From Bacteroidia bacterium (GTDB taxonomy: Bacteria; Bacteroidota; Bacteroidia; Chitinophagales; Chitinophagaceae): a stretch of 64,000 nt of DNA. The stretch spans positions 1-64,000 of the forward strand of contig JAUICZ010000006.1 of the NCBI GenBank assembly GCA_030429205.1. The letters run 5' to 3'. A model generated the notes under the pieces. It was not told where the DNA came from. It saw only the letters and a program-made list of their open reading frames with translations, and did no database searches. Both the position numbers and the translations under genes were made by a program. Of the stretch, positions 16,915 through 25,155 are shown one piece after another; the stretch's first letter is position 1; every line of letters begins with the position of its first letter.

Positions 16915-17909
16915 TACTCTACTAACAATCTAACGCACTCTTCCATTAAACGTTGTTTGTTGATAGGCACAACGCCTACTGACTCACAAACTAACCCACC
17001 TGCAATATTAGATGCGGCGGCCATAAACCGAGCATCTCTTGTTAGCGCGTATATTGTAGAGGCTGTGGCTATCACGGTATCTCCTGCGCCTGAAACATCA
17101 GCAATGCTTCTTAAATGAGAGGGTATCACTTCGCTACTGGAATTACTGTAATATACGCCATGCTCTGATAATGTTACAAATGTTATATCGTGTTGTAACT
17201 CTTGGTGTAGTAAACCATGTACTTCGTCCATACTTTCCTGACCAACATCAGCTAACTCTATATTTAACCCTTCTCTAACCTCTTTTAAATTAGGCTTGAA
17301 TATAGTCACCCCTTTATAAGAGAAAAAGTTGGTCTTCTTAGGATCTACTGTAGTAATAATACCTACCTCCTTGCAATGTGCTATTGTTCTTTGAATAACA
17401 TTTTCTTTTAAAACCCCTTTATTGTAATCTTCAAAAATCACGACATCAGGCTTTTGTATTTGCAAGAATTTCAGCAGCTTATCTATAAATGCGTGTTCGT
17501 CTTTTACGCCCAAGTCTTCAGTCATTTCGTCATCCATACGCAGTATGTGCTGACTACGACTTATAATGCGTGTTTTAGTAGTAGTAATACGCTCTTTACT
17601 CAACATGAGTAAAGAGGTATCAATTTCCTCCTGTTCAGCCATATCTTTCAACAAATGGCCCTCGTGATCTTTACCTACAACACTTGCAAGTGTAACTTTG
17701 GCTCCTAAGGCTCTACAATTTATTGCCACATTGGCTGCACCTCCCAATCGGCTTTCCCTCTTTTTTAGCATAACAACCGGCACTGGAGCTTCCGGTGACA
17801 CCCTGTCAACATCGCCCCACCAGTAATTATCAAGCATAACATCACCTACTACAACAACGTGTAAGTCATTAATATCATCAAATAGTTTTACCAGCTCCTC
17901 TTGTTTCAT
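16911..17909 (-). CDS. rfaE1: D-glycero-beta-D-manno-heptose-7-phosphate kinase (RfaE1-type)
   Basis: PfkB-family kinase of 332 residues lacking the cytidylyl/adenylyltransferase half of E. coli HldE, so it corresponds to the stand-alone RfaE domain I. Visible are VVGDVMLDNYWWGDVDRVSPEAPVPV at the start (substrate lid), RLGGAANVAINCRALGA and IADVSGAGDTV with the catalytic aspartate near residue 271. It phosphorylates heptose-7-phosphate at C1 on the way to ADP- or GDP-heptose for lipopolysaccharide core or S-layer glycans. A separate nucleotidyltransferase partner (RfaE2) is not in this window. Confidence 0.9.
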   Translation of the reverse strand: MKQEELVKLFDDINDLHVVVVGDVMLDNYWWGDVDRVSPEAPVPVVMLKKRESRLGGAANVAINCRALGAKVTLASVVGKDHEGHLLKDMAEQEEIDTSLLMLSKERITTTKTRIISRSQHILRMDDEMTEDLGVKDEHAFIDKLLKFLQIQKPDVVIFEDYNKGVLKENVIQRTIAHCKEVGIITTVDPKKTNFFSYKGVTIFKPNLKEVREGLNIELADVGQESMDEVHGLLHQELQHDITFVTLSEHGVYYSNSSSEVIPSHLRSIADVSGAGDTVIATASTIYALTRDARFMAAASNIAGGLVCESVGVVPINKQRLMEECVRLLVEY

Positions 17910-17956
17910 TCTGTCTTAAAACCTTTCTTATTCAAATAATAGTAAAGAGGAAAATA

Positions 17957-18583
17957 TTATTTATTATTCTTCTTTTCTTTTTGCTTTTTTTCGTTGTCGT
18001 ATGTCTTATTCATACCTTCTACAATCTCAGCCGTAATATCATTCATATCTTTTGCTAAAAGTATATTACCTAACGATTTGCTGTAAGAAAGAATGTAATC
18101 GTAGTTTTTATCTTTATTGTACACCTCCAGATATTCATCTAACTTATCCTTCAAATCTTTGTTGAATGCCTCCTGCTCTTTCAACAACTTCTGGGTTAAT
18201 GCTGCATCTCTTGCTTCTAAACTCTGTTGCATTTGAGAGAGCTTTTTTACAGACGATTCATACTCTGCCTGAGTAAGTGTACCTGCCTGCGCTTTTCTTT
18301 GTGCAGCTAAATAATCATTCTGGAATTTTTGTTGAGAACGCTTCAATTCTTCAGACATACTCTTCTGATGAGCCTCTAGCTCATTTTTCTTTTCCTGAAA
18401 GTATATATAATGCTCCTGCAAAGTATCTATGTTAATAAAAACTATATTTCTATTCGCATATTCACTCTCTCCTTCCTGCGATACATTTTTTGCAGAATTG
18501 TCCCCTGAAGACAATTTCATACCAAAAAGGACGATAACCCCTAGAAAAGCTAATACACTAAGTATTGTAGGCAGCTGCTTCAT
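17957..18583 (-). CDS. OmpH/Skp-family periplasmic chaperone
   Basis: 208 residues. An N-terminal hydrophobic segment (LSVLAFLGVIVLFGMKL) acts as signal or anchor. The strand IVFINIDTLQEHY follows, then a long charged coiled-coil (about residues 60-150) and a return to YDYILSYSKSLGNILLAKDMNDIT, the core-domain ending typical of OmpH. The C-terminus is extremely lysine-rich. Skp-like proteins hold unfolded outer-membrane proteins in the periplasm. It lies 47 bp upstream of rfaE1 on the same strand and may be co-transcribed with it. Confidence 0.87.
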   Translation of the reverse strand: MKQLPTILSVLAFLGVIVLFGMKLSSGDNSAKNVSQEGESEYANRNIVFINIDTLQEHYIYFQEKKNELEAHQKSMSEELKRSQQKFQNDYLAAQRKAQAGTLTQAEYESSVKKLSQMQQSLEARDAALTQKLLKEQEAFNKDLKDKLDEYLEVYNKDKNYDYILSYSKSLGNILLAKDMNDITAEIVEGMNKTYDNEKKQKEKKNNK

Positions 18584-18694
18584 ATAATCTTTATTTTACA
18601 ACGTATTAAAACACAAAAGTAATATCTATTAGTATGCCGAGGTATAATAGTTTCTTAAAAGTTATTCTTTAAAAAACAAATTGATGTACCTACA

Positions 18695-18702
18695 TATGTT
18701 TG
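18695..18702 (+). promoter_or_regulatory. Candidate -7 box for the HYC_CC_PP / MbnP-like operon
   Basis: TATGTTTG fits the Bacteroidota TAnnTTTG element, 58 bp before the GTG start at 18760. No TTG was found at the ideal -33 spacing, so this is tentative. Confidence 0.35.
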
Positions 18703-18759
18703 CATTTATCAATCAATAATTGATTTTTTAGTATATTACAGTTGTATATTTTTTGTCAG

Positions 18760-19149
18760 GTGAAGGCTATAATATCTATATTAATATCATTGGTGTACCT
18801 GTTAGGTACTATGCCTGTCTATGTATCTTTCCACTACTGTGGAGATCATTTCCAATATATCACGGTAAACAAAGTTGAAGAAAAGAAAAGCTGTTGTGGA
18901 GAAAATGAGTCTCCAACCAATGGCTGCTGCTCTAACAAAACTGTTAGTTTAGATGTTGACGACCAAGTGAACTCTAAGGTACTACTAACTTTAAAAGTAC
19001 CTAAAGTAGATATAATCACCCCTAAGTATATACAAGCTCCTGAGACCTCAAAAGTGACATTTATTCACGAGGTTTTTAAGGTCAGCCACTCGCCCCCACT
19101 GGGGAATAAACTAAAGCTACATATTAGAAATTGTGTTTTCTTGATTTGA
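18760..19149 (+). CDS. HYC_CC_PP family secreted protein
   Basis: About 129 residues if translated from the GTG at 18760, which gives an ordinary lipid-passing leader (KAIISILISLVYLLGTMPVYVSFHYC). A TTG at 18742 is the alternative. The family-naming motifs are present: HYC directly after the leader, two CC pairs (SCCGEN and GCCSN) and SPPLGNK near the C-terminus. Six clustered cysteines plus histidines make a metal-binding role plausible, but none has been proven. It heads a plus-strand set with the MbnP-like gene and two diheme enzymes, separated by an 8-bp-stem hairpin. Confidence 0.78.
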   Translation: MKAIISILISLVYLLGTMPVYVSFHYCGDHFQYITVNKVEEKKSCCGENESPTNGCCSNKTVSLDVDDQVNSKVLLTLKVPKVDIITPKYIQAPETSKVTFIHEVFKVSHSPPLGNKLKLHIRNCVFLI

Positions 19150-19157
19150 TTCGTATA

Positions 19158-19180
19158 GCTATCTGATTACTACAGATAGC
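19158..19180 (+). terminator. Hairpin between HYC_CC_PP and MbnP-like genes
   Basis: GCTATCTG (19158-19165) and CAGATAGC (19173-19180) pair perfectly around a 7-base loop. The following T content is weak, so it may be a partial terminator, an attenuator or an RNA-stabilising stem rather than a full stop. Confidence 0.5.
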
Positions 19181-19225
19181 CTTCTCGCGTTGATATTTAT
19201 TGTCAAACATTTAAAAAATCAAATC

Positions 19226-20191
19226 ATGAAGTCATTGAAACTTATTTTATTATCTACAATATTATTATACTCATTAGGTGCATATGCTCAAACACCTGTC
19301 GAATTACACATTACACATAAATTAAGCGGCAACACGCCATTTAGTTTTAATCAACAAACAAAGAATGATCTAGGGAATGACCTTGAATTCACTCGTGTTG
19401 AATACTATATATCAAAGATCAGCATAAAGCACGACGGTGGCATGATAACACAAGTACCTAACCATTATATACTTGTGAATGCACAACAAGATGTAACAGA
19501 TCAGCTAGGTAACTTTAACATCACGAATGTTGAATCTATTTCATTCTTCATTGGTGTAGACACTCCTGCTAATAATGCAGACCCTTCAGCACAACCTAGC
19601 GGACACCCTTTAGCCCCAAAATCTCCATCTATGCACTGGGGGTGGGCATCAGGATATAGATTTATCGCTATTGAAGGTAACGGAGGTGCAAGCCTTAATC
19701 AGAAGTTTGAATTGCACGGACTATTCAATGAAAACTACTATGAACAGACCATCAACGTATCCGGAGTTAGTAAAAACGGTAAATTAATAATAGCTCTTAA
19801 TGCGAACTATGCACAATGCCTTAAAGGCATAGATGTATCTGCCGGACTAATTAGCCATGGATTAAATGTTGCTGATAAAACAGCACTTGCTAACTTCAGA
19901 GATAATGTATTCAAAAGCGGTAATCCTGTTTCAGTTAAGAATGTTACAGAAGAGACCAATAGCTTAGTAATTTACCCCAATCCAACTACAGGATCATTTA
20001 ACATTACTTCTAACCAAGCGAACAGTGCTACAATATCAGTATTGGATATACAGGGTAGAATCATCAAACAGCTTGAGAAAAGCAATACACAAGAGAATGT
20101 AAAAATAGACATACAAACTCCAGGTGTATACATATTGAAAGCTGCTTTTGACAGTGGCAATACTCAAGTAGAGAAAATAGTAGTTCAATAA
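19226..20191 (+). CDS. MbnP-like copper-binding family protein with T9SS sorting domain
   Basis: 321 residues from the ATG at 19226. A signal peptide ends at GAYAQ, and the MbnP domain spans about residues 24-235. It shows EFTRVEYYISKISI, the diagnostic MHWGWASGYRFIAIEG (HWGW at 137-140, holding the only two tryptophans of the protein), and histidines at 28, 31, 127, 137, 164 and 211. A T9SS type A domain follows from about 246 (VIYPNPTTGSFNI ... VEKIVVQ). Known for the family: MbnP proteins bind copper after a neighbouring MauG-like diheme enzyme converts a tryptophan to kynurenine. Inferred here: a surface-exposed version, modified by one of the two diheme proteins encoded 6 bp downstream. 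Confidence 0.88.
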   Translation: MKSLKLILLSTILLYSLGAYAQTPVELHITHKLSGNTPFSFNQQTKNDLGNDLEFTRVEYYISKISIKHDGGMITQVPNHYILVNAQQDVTDQLGNFNITNVESISFFIGVDTPANNADPSAQPSGHPLAPKSPSMHWGWASGYRFIAIEGNGGASLNQKFELHGLFNENYYEQTINVSGVSKNGKLIIALNANYAQCLKGIDVSAGLISHGLNVADKTALANFRDNVFKSGNPVSVKNVTEETNSLVIYPNPTTGSFNITSNQANSATISVLDIQGRIIKQLEKSNTQENVKIDIQTPGVYILKAAFDSGNTQVEKIVVQ

Positions 20192-20196
20192 GCCAT

Positions 20197-21228
20197 ATGA
20201 GACAAATTATTGGTCTCATATCAGCTTCTTTGTTGTTTACAGTACTCGTTTTTTCTTGCAAGAAAAAGCAGAGTACTGTACCCGACTTTGCTATGTCTTT
20301 AACTAAAGTTCCGACGGGGTTCCCTAATATTCCGTTTCCAGACGACAATGCGTTTACAATTGAAAAGTGGAAACTAGGAAAGCAATTGTTTTATGACAAA
20401 ATGTTATCTGTAGATTACTCTACAAGTTGTGCATCTTGCCATAAAGCAGATCTGGCATTTAGTGACAATGTACAACTTAGTATAGGTGCAGGTAGCTTAA
20501 CAGGTAGAAGGAATGCACCATCGTTAACTAATGTTGCATACCATCCGTATTTTACCAGAGAGGGAGGCGTACCTACCTTGGAAATGCAAATACTTGTCCC
20601 AATACAAGAACATGATGAATTTAACTTCAACATTGTAGAGATTGCAGAGCGAATGAATCAGATACCTGAGTATGTAGAACAAAGTCTAAAAACATTTGAT
20701 CGCAAACCGGATGCCTATGTTATTACACGTGCGATTGCCACTTTTGAGCGAACATTGGTTAGTGGAAACAGTGAATATGACAAGTACATCAACAACAACC
20801 CAAATAGCATGCCTGCATCCGCAGTTCGGGGCATGAACTTATTCTACAGTGAGCGTACAAAATGTGGTAACTGCCATAGCGGATTCAACTTTTCTAACTA
20901 CAGTTTCCAAAACAATGGTTTGTATACAACATATAAAGACATTGGCAGAGAACGGTTTACTAAAGAAGCTGATGATAATGCTTTATTTAAAGTGCCATCA
21001 TTAAGAAACGTCGCCGTAACGGCTCCGTATATGCATGATGGATCTTTAACAACACTTAAGGATGTAGTGGCACATTATAATAGTGGTGGCAATAGCCATA
21101 GAAATAAAAGCCACCTCATTAAGCCGCTACATTTAACAAAACAAGAACAGAATGACATAATTGCATTCCTTGAATCTTTAACTGATTACCAGTTTATTGC
21201 TAATCAAAATTTTTATAACAATGATTAA
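20197..21228 (+). CDS. Diheme cytochrome c peroxidase/MauG-family lipoprotein 1
   Basis: 343 residues with a lipobox ending at Cys21 (LVFSC) followed by KKKQ. Two c-type haem sites are CASCH (78-82) and CGNCH (223-227), with the CCP/MauG fold marks LGKQLFYDK, NAPSLTNVAYHP, KVPSLRNVAVTAPYMHDGSL and HYNSGG. Where most family members have FWDGR, with the tryptophan that relays electrons between the haems, this protein has YFTREGG, so that tryptophan is absent. It lies 6 bp after the MbnP-like gene and is the best candidate for the enzyme that modifies it (inference). Its end overlaps the next gene by 8 bp. Confidence 0.92.
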   Translation: MRQIIGLISASLLFTVLVFSCKKKQSTVPDFAMSLTKVPTGFPNIPFPDDNAFTIEKWKLGKQLFYDKMLSVDYSTSCASCHKADLAFSDNVQLSIGAGSLTGRRNAPSLTNVAYHPYFTREGGVPTLEMQILVPIQEHDEFNFNIVEIAERMNQIPEYVEQSLKTFDRKPDAYVITRAIATFERTLVSGNSEYDKYINNNPNSMPASAVRGMNLFYSERTKCGNCHSGFNFSNYSFQNNGLYTTYKDIGRERFTKEADDNALFKVPSLRNVAVTAPYMHDGSLTTLKDVVAHYNSGGNSHRNKSHLIKPLHLTKQEQNDIIAFLESLTDYQFIANQNFYNND

Positions 21229-22321
21229 TAAAAGATATATCACAACTATAAGCACACTAGCAATGCTCTTGCTATTGAGCTATTGTAAGAAAGACCCTGA
21301 AACAACATCCGTTGAAGAAGCCCAGTACGATGAATCTTTGTACAACTTCATGCATGGTAGTTTCCCGGCGCCTGACTTTAACGGGAATACACCAACAAAT
21401 GCAGGTGTAAAATTAGGCCGTATGTTGTTTTATGAAAAGAGTCTTTCAAGAGACAATTCTCAATCCTGTGCCAGCTGTCATTTACAAAAATTTGCTTTTA
21501 CCGACACCGCACGCTTTTCTCTGGGTGTAGAAGGAAAAGAAGGTAAAAGACAAGCCATGAGTGTTTTTAATACCGCATGGCATGATAATGAGTTCTTCTG
21601 GGATGGTCGGGCACATTTATTAAGAGACCAATCTCTCAAGCCCATTCAAGACCCATTAGAAATGAATGAAACTCTGGAAAATGTGGTTACGAAACTATCT
21701 GCAAAAAAAGAGTATAAAGATCAGTTTATTCGTGTTTTTGGATCTGATGAAATAACTCCGGCAAAAATGTCCTTAGCGATGGAACAGTTTATGAATACTA
21801 TTGTTTCTAATCAATCTAAGTATGACAAATACCTTGCAGGAGAAGTTACACTTAGCCCAAGCGAAGAGCGTGGAAGAAAATTATTCTTTTTAGAGTATAA
21901 TGAGTTTCTACCAGACCAGTCGGGTGCCGATTGTGCTCACTGCCACAGCGGATTCAACTTCTCCAATAACCAGTACATGAATAATGGACTGGATGCAAAC
22001 GGGCAGTTTAAAGATGACGGCCGTAAAGCTGCAACAGAAAAAGCTAACGATCTGGGTAAGTTTAAAGTAACATCTTTAAGAAATATTGCATTAACTGCAC
22101 CATACATGCACGATGGACGGTTTAATACACTTGAAGAAGTGCTGGATCATTATAATAATGGCATAAAGAAGTCTGCGACGTTGGATCCAGCTTTAGATGC
22201 CACAACAAATACAGGGTTACGGTTATCAGCACAAGACAAGTCTGACATCATCGCATTCTTGCATACACTAACAGACAACACGATCACTACTGATGAGCGT
22301 TTTTCTGATCCATTTAATTAA
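21221..22321 (+). CDS. Diheme cytochrome c peroxidase/MauG-family lipoprotein 2
   Basis: 366 residues from the ATG at 21221, which overlaps the upstream stop. Lipobox at Cys22 (LLSYC) followed by KKDPE, similar to known Bacteroidota surface-lipoprotein export signals. Haem sites are CASCH (83-87) and CAHCH (238-242). Unlike its upstream neighbour it keeps FFWDGRAHLLRDQ with the conserved inter-haem tryptophan near residue 127, so it looks like a regular diheme peroxidase/MauG. The pair is moderately similar (CHSGFNFSN and TAPYMHDG shared), so they may be old duplicates with split roles. Confidence 0.92.
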   Translation: MINKRYITTISTLAMLLLLSYCKKDPETTSVEEAQYDESLYNFMHGSFPAPDFNGNTPTNAGVKLGRMLFYEKSLSRDNSQSCASCHLQKFAFTDTARFSLGVEGKEGKRQAMSVFNTAWHDNEFFWDGRAHLLRDQSLKPIQDPLEMNETLENVVTKLSAKKEYKDQFIRVFGSDEITPAKMSLAMEQFMNTIVSNQSKYDKYLAGEVTLSPSEERGRKLFFLEYNEFLPDQSGADCAHCHSGFNFSNNQYMNNGLDANGQFKDDGRKAATEKANDLGKFKVTSLRNIALTAPYMHDGRFNTLEEVLDHYNNGIKKSATLDPALDATTNTGLRLSAQDKSDIIAFLHTLTDNTITTDERFSDPFN

Positions 22322-22341
22322 AATTTTTAGAAAACATACAC

Positions 22342-22372
22342 AAAAGTCCTGCAAAGTTGTTGCGGGACTTTT
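22342..22372 (+). terminator. Terminator of the MbnP-like / diheme operon
   Basis: AAAAGTCCTGC and GCGGGACTTTT pair around a short A/T-rich loop, with flanking A and T runs. Located 20 bp after the second diheme gene. Confidence 0.85.
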
Positions 22373-22481
22373 CTATTAATAAGTATATTATATTCCCCTA
22401 TAAGCGGTGTAATTCAAGTTTTTAGCAAAACTCATCTTATTTTTGAGTGATATAATTATAACAATAGTTCAATCTGGTAAT

Positions 22482-23678
22482 ATGAGAAATGTATATGTAG
22501 TAGACGCTACAAGAACTCCAATAGGTAGATATGGTGGTGCATTAAGCAGTGCCCGCCCTGATGACATGCTGGCACATTGTATCAAAACACTAATAGAACG
22601 CAACCCATCAATTGACTTAAATGAAGTTGAAGATGTAATTGCCGGGGCTGCAAATCAAGCAGGGGAAGATAACAGAAATGTAGCACGTATGGCTGCCTTA
22701 TTAGCAGGCTTACCTACAACCGTAGGTGGAAATACAGTAAACCGTTTATGCGCTTCAGGGCTCCAAGCTATTATGGATGCCTCCAGAGCTATTATGTGCG
22801 GCGACGGAGAAATATATATTGCAGGAGGATCAGAAAGTATGAGCCGTGCACCATTTGTTATGGCAAAATCTGATAAGCCTTTTGGCCGTGCGCCCGAATT
22901 ATATGACACCACTTTGGGCTGGAGATTTGTGAACAAAGCATTAAGCGCACTACACCACCCTTACTCTATGGGTGAAACCGCAGAGAATGTTGCTGAGCGT
23001 TACAATGTTTCTCGAGAAGCGCAAGACAAATTTGCGATGCAAAGCCAACAAAGGTATGCAGCTGCGAAAGCAGCAAATAAGTTTGCCGAAGAGATATCCC
23101 CTATTACAGTTGATTTGGGTAAAGGAAAAACTATGGTTGTCGATACTGACGAACACCCTCGCGAATCAACTCTTGAAAAGCTTGGCACACTAAAAACCGT
23201 TTTCAAACAAGGAGGCACTGTTACAGCGGGCAACTCAAGTGGAATTAATGATGGTGCCGCAGCCATGATATTGGCATCAGAAGAAGCTGTAAAAAAATAT
23301 GGCTTTACACCATTAGCGAAAATAAAAAGTATGGCCATTGCAGGTGTTGACCCTGCAGTAATGGGTATAGGTCCAATACCTGCTTCTCAAAAAGCTTTAA
23401 AACGAGCAGGATTGGAAGCAAAAGATCTTGACTTGGTAGAACTAAATGAAGCATTTGCTGCACAAAGCATTCCTTGTATGAAAGAGCTAGGTCTTGACGA
23501 AGAAAAAGTAAACGTAAACGGTGGTGCAATAGCATTAGGTCACCCGTTAGGTTGTAGTGGTACAAGAATAGCTACAACTCTGTTGTACGAAATGAAAAAG
23601 CGTGACAGCAAATATGGCTTAGCAACAATGTGTATTGGTGTTGGTCAAGGTGCAGCCATGATATTTGAAAGAGTATAA
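22482..23678 (+). CDS. pcaF: Acetyl-CoA acyltransferase, PcaF-like (3-oxoadipyl-CoA thiolase type)
   Basis: 398 residues from the ATG at 22482. Thiolase fold with the nucleophile Cys90 in [12 protein letters not shown], the base in [14 protein letters not shown] and the second cysteine in [13 protein letters not shown]. The N-terminal block [18 protein letters not shown] and [16 protein letters not shown], and [11 protein letters not shown], follow the PcaF/PaaJ pattern rather than that of AtoB or FadA. PcaF splits 3-oxoadipyl-CoA into succinyl-CoA and acetyl-CoA at the end of aromatic pathways. A more general thiolase role is possible. First gene of a plus-strand group that ends with ACMSD. 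Confidence 0.85.
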   Translation: MRNVYVVDATRTPIGRYGGALSSARPDDMLAHCIKTLIERNPSIDLNEVEDVIAGAANQAGEDNRNVARMAALLAGLPTTVGGNTVNRLCASGLQAIMDASRAIMCGDGEIYIAGGSESMSRAPFVMAKSDKPFGRAPELYDTTLGWRFVNKALSALHHPYSMGETAENVAERYNVSREAQDKFAMQSQQRYAAAKAANKFAEEISPITVDLGKGKTMVVDTDEHPRESTLEKLGTLKTVFKQGGTVTAGNSSGINDGAAAMILASEEAVKKYGFTPLAKIKSMAIAGVDPAVMGIGPIPASQKALKRAGLEAKDLDLVELNEAFAAQSIPCMKELGLDEEKVNVNGGAIALGHPLGCSGTRIATTLLYEMKKRDSKYGLATMCIGVGQGAAMIFERV

Positions 23679-24350
23679 TTGAAATACCTATCATTCATAT
23701 TATTCTTTTTTTGGGCGACTAATATTGTCGCCCAAACTGCTTGTAGCTGTGTAGATAACAAAAAGAGGAAACCTTTAAAAACATACAAACTATCAAAAGG
23801 AGTTACTATTGGGCTATGTGGTTTTCTGAACAAGCATTATAAAAAAAATATAGAAGAGAATATCTATACAGAGGCATATCTTTTCAACTGCTCAAGCAAC
23901 CAAAAGCTTTATGAGTGGAGGGCACTACAAAACTGTAGTATACTGCAAAAGGAAGATACCATTCTTATTAATGAATATTACCTCCTACCTATTGGTGATA
24001 GCTTTAAGCTAGAGTGGAAACCCTTTTTTGCCACACAGATATTTGTTGACAAAAATGAATTTAGAGAACAACAATACTTTTTAACGAAAGCATATAATTA
24101 TACCCAAAAAGAGGTTTTAACAATTCTAAAGCGTTACGAAGAAACAACACATAAGACCTATGAGTGGAACTCCTCAAAATACCTTGACCTCTGCTATCAA
24201 CTATTCTGGAGTTATGTTTCTGGTAGCGGCCAAGCCCTATTATATTTAAAGGAAGCAAAAACAAAATTTGGCGGGTTTAGTGGTCACATAGCTGAAGAAT
24301 ATGATAATTTAATACTCACCTACAGAAATATAAAATATTACAATAAGTAA
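23679..24350 (+). CDS. Secreted cysteine-containing protein of unknown function
   Basis: 223 residues beginning with a TTG codon directly after the thiolase stop. The resulting leader (KYLSFILFFFWATNIVAQ) is a good signal peptide, which supports that start. The mature protein begins TACSCVDNKKR and is rich in K, Y, W and scattered cysteines, with LYEWRALQNC and a helical C-terminal third. No family recognised. Its stop overlaps the ATG of the following DUF2490 gene by one base, so it is co-translated with it. Confidence 0.72.
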   Translation: MKYLSFILFFFWATNIVAQTACSCVDNKKRKPLKTYKLSKGVTIGLCGFLNKHYKKNIEENIYTEAYLFNCSSNQKLYEWRALQNCSILQKEDTILINEYYLLPIGDSFKLEWKPFFATQIFVDKNEFREQQYFLTKAYNYTQKEVLTILKRYEETTHKTYEWNSSKYLDLCYQLFWSYVSGSGQALLYLKEAKTKFGGFSGHIAEEYDNLILTYRNIKYYNK

Positions 24351-25096
24351 TGAGGGCTTTAATCTTTCTATTATTAACAACTTTTACGACTCAAGCTTTT
24401 GCACAATCAGTAGCACAAGGCAACACGAATACATGGTTTTTACTGTTGAACAGATTCAATCTATCAGAGAAATTTGCCATTACTAATGAGATACATGAAA
24501 GAACAGGCGACTTTTTAGAAGATCAGGGAACTATTATTATACGTCCTTCTGTAGATTACTCGATAAATGATAACATAGAGCTTTCCGTAGGTTATTCGTT
24601 TGTGCGCTCATGGCCTTATGCTCCATACACACAAGCAATACCAAGAAACGAGCATAATATTTGGGAACAAGCACTACTGAAATTTGAAACTGCAGGTGTA
24701 TCTATACAAAATCGTATTCGCCTCGAACATCGTTTTATCGACGATATAGTTCTGCGCAACGCAAAAACCAATCCGGTATACGATATTGGTGGCGCGAGCT
24801 ATGCGAACCGCTTCCGCTACAGATTTATTTTATCCTTTAAACTATTCAAACTGAACCATGGGAAACACTCTGTTTTCTTTAACGGGTTTGATGAAATATT
24901 CATCAATCAATCTAACAACCTAATGCCAAACAACATTGACAGAAACTGGTTTTATACGGGTATTGGTTACAAATTCAATAAAGACTTCAACATACAACTG
25001 GCGCATATGCACCAGTACGATAAGGTTGGCAACAATACATTTATTTCATCATCTATCATTCAGTTATCTGTGTTCAAGAACTTCAACATGTATTAA
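24350..25096 (+). CDS. DUF2490 outer-membrane beta-barrel protein
   Basis: 248 residues with signal peptide (QAFAQ) and the DUF2490 pattern: NTWFLLLNRFNLSEKFAITNEIHERTGDF, SYGF-type strands, RIRLEHRFID and RFRYRFILSFKLF, ending in IIQLSVFKNFNMY with an aromatic terminus. Alternating amphipathic strands point to a small outer-membrane barrel. Function of the family unknown. It sits between the unknown secreted gene (1-base overlap) and ACMSD (59-bp gap). Confidence 0.87.
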   Translation: MRALIFLLLTTFTTQAFAQSVAQGNTNTWFLLLNRFNLSEKFAITNEIHERTGDFLEDQGTIIIRPSVDYSINDNIELSVGYSFVRSWPYAPYTQAIPRNEHNIWEQALLKFETAGVSIQNRIRLEHRFIDDIVLRNAKTNPVYDIGGASYANRFRYRFILSFKLFKLNHGKHSVFFNGFDEIFINQSNNLMPNNIDRNWFYTGIGYKFNKDFNIQLAHMHQYDKVGNNTFISSSIIQLSVFKNFNMY

Positions 25097-25155
25097 AGTG
25101 CTTTTTTGAATACCATCGACAACTTGTACCTTAGTAATAAATAAAACTACTTCTT

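Noticed and set aside
18760-22321. Methanobactin biosynthesis operon
   Set aside because: No precursor peptide with the cysteine core and no MbnB/MbnC genes; only the MbnP-like and diheme partners are present, so this is a separate use of the family.
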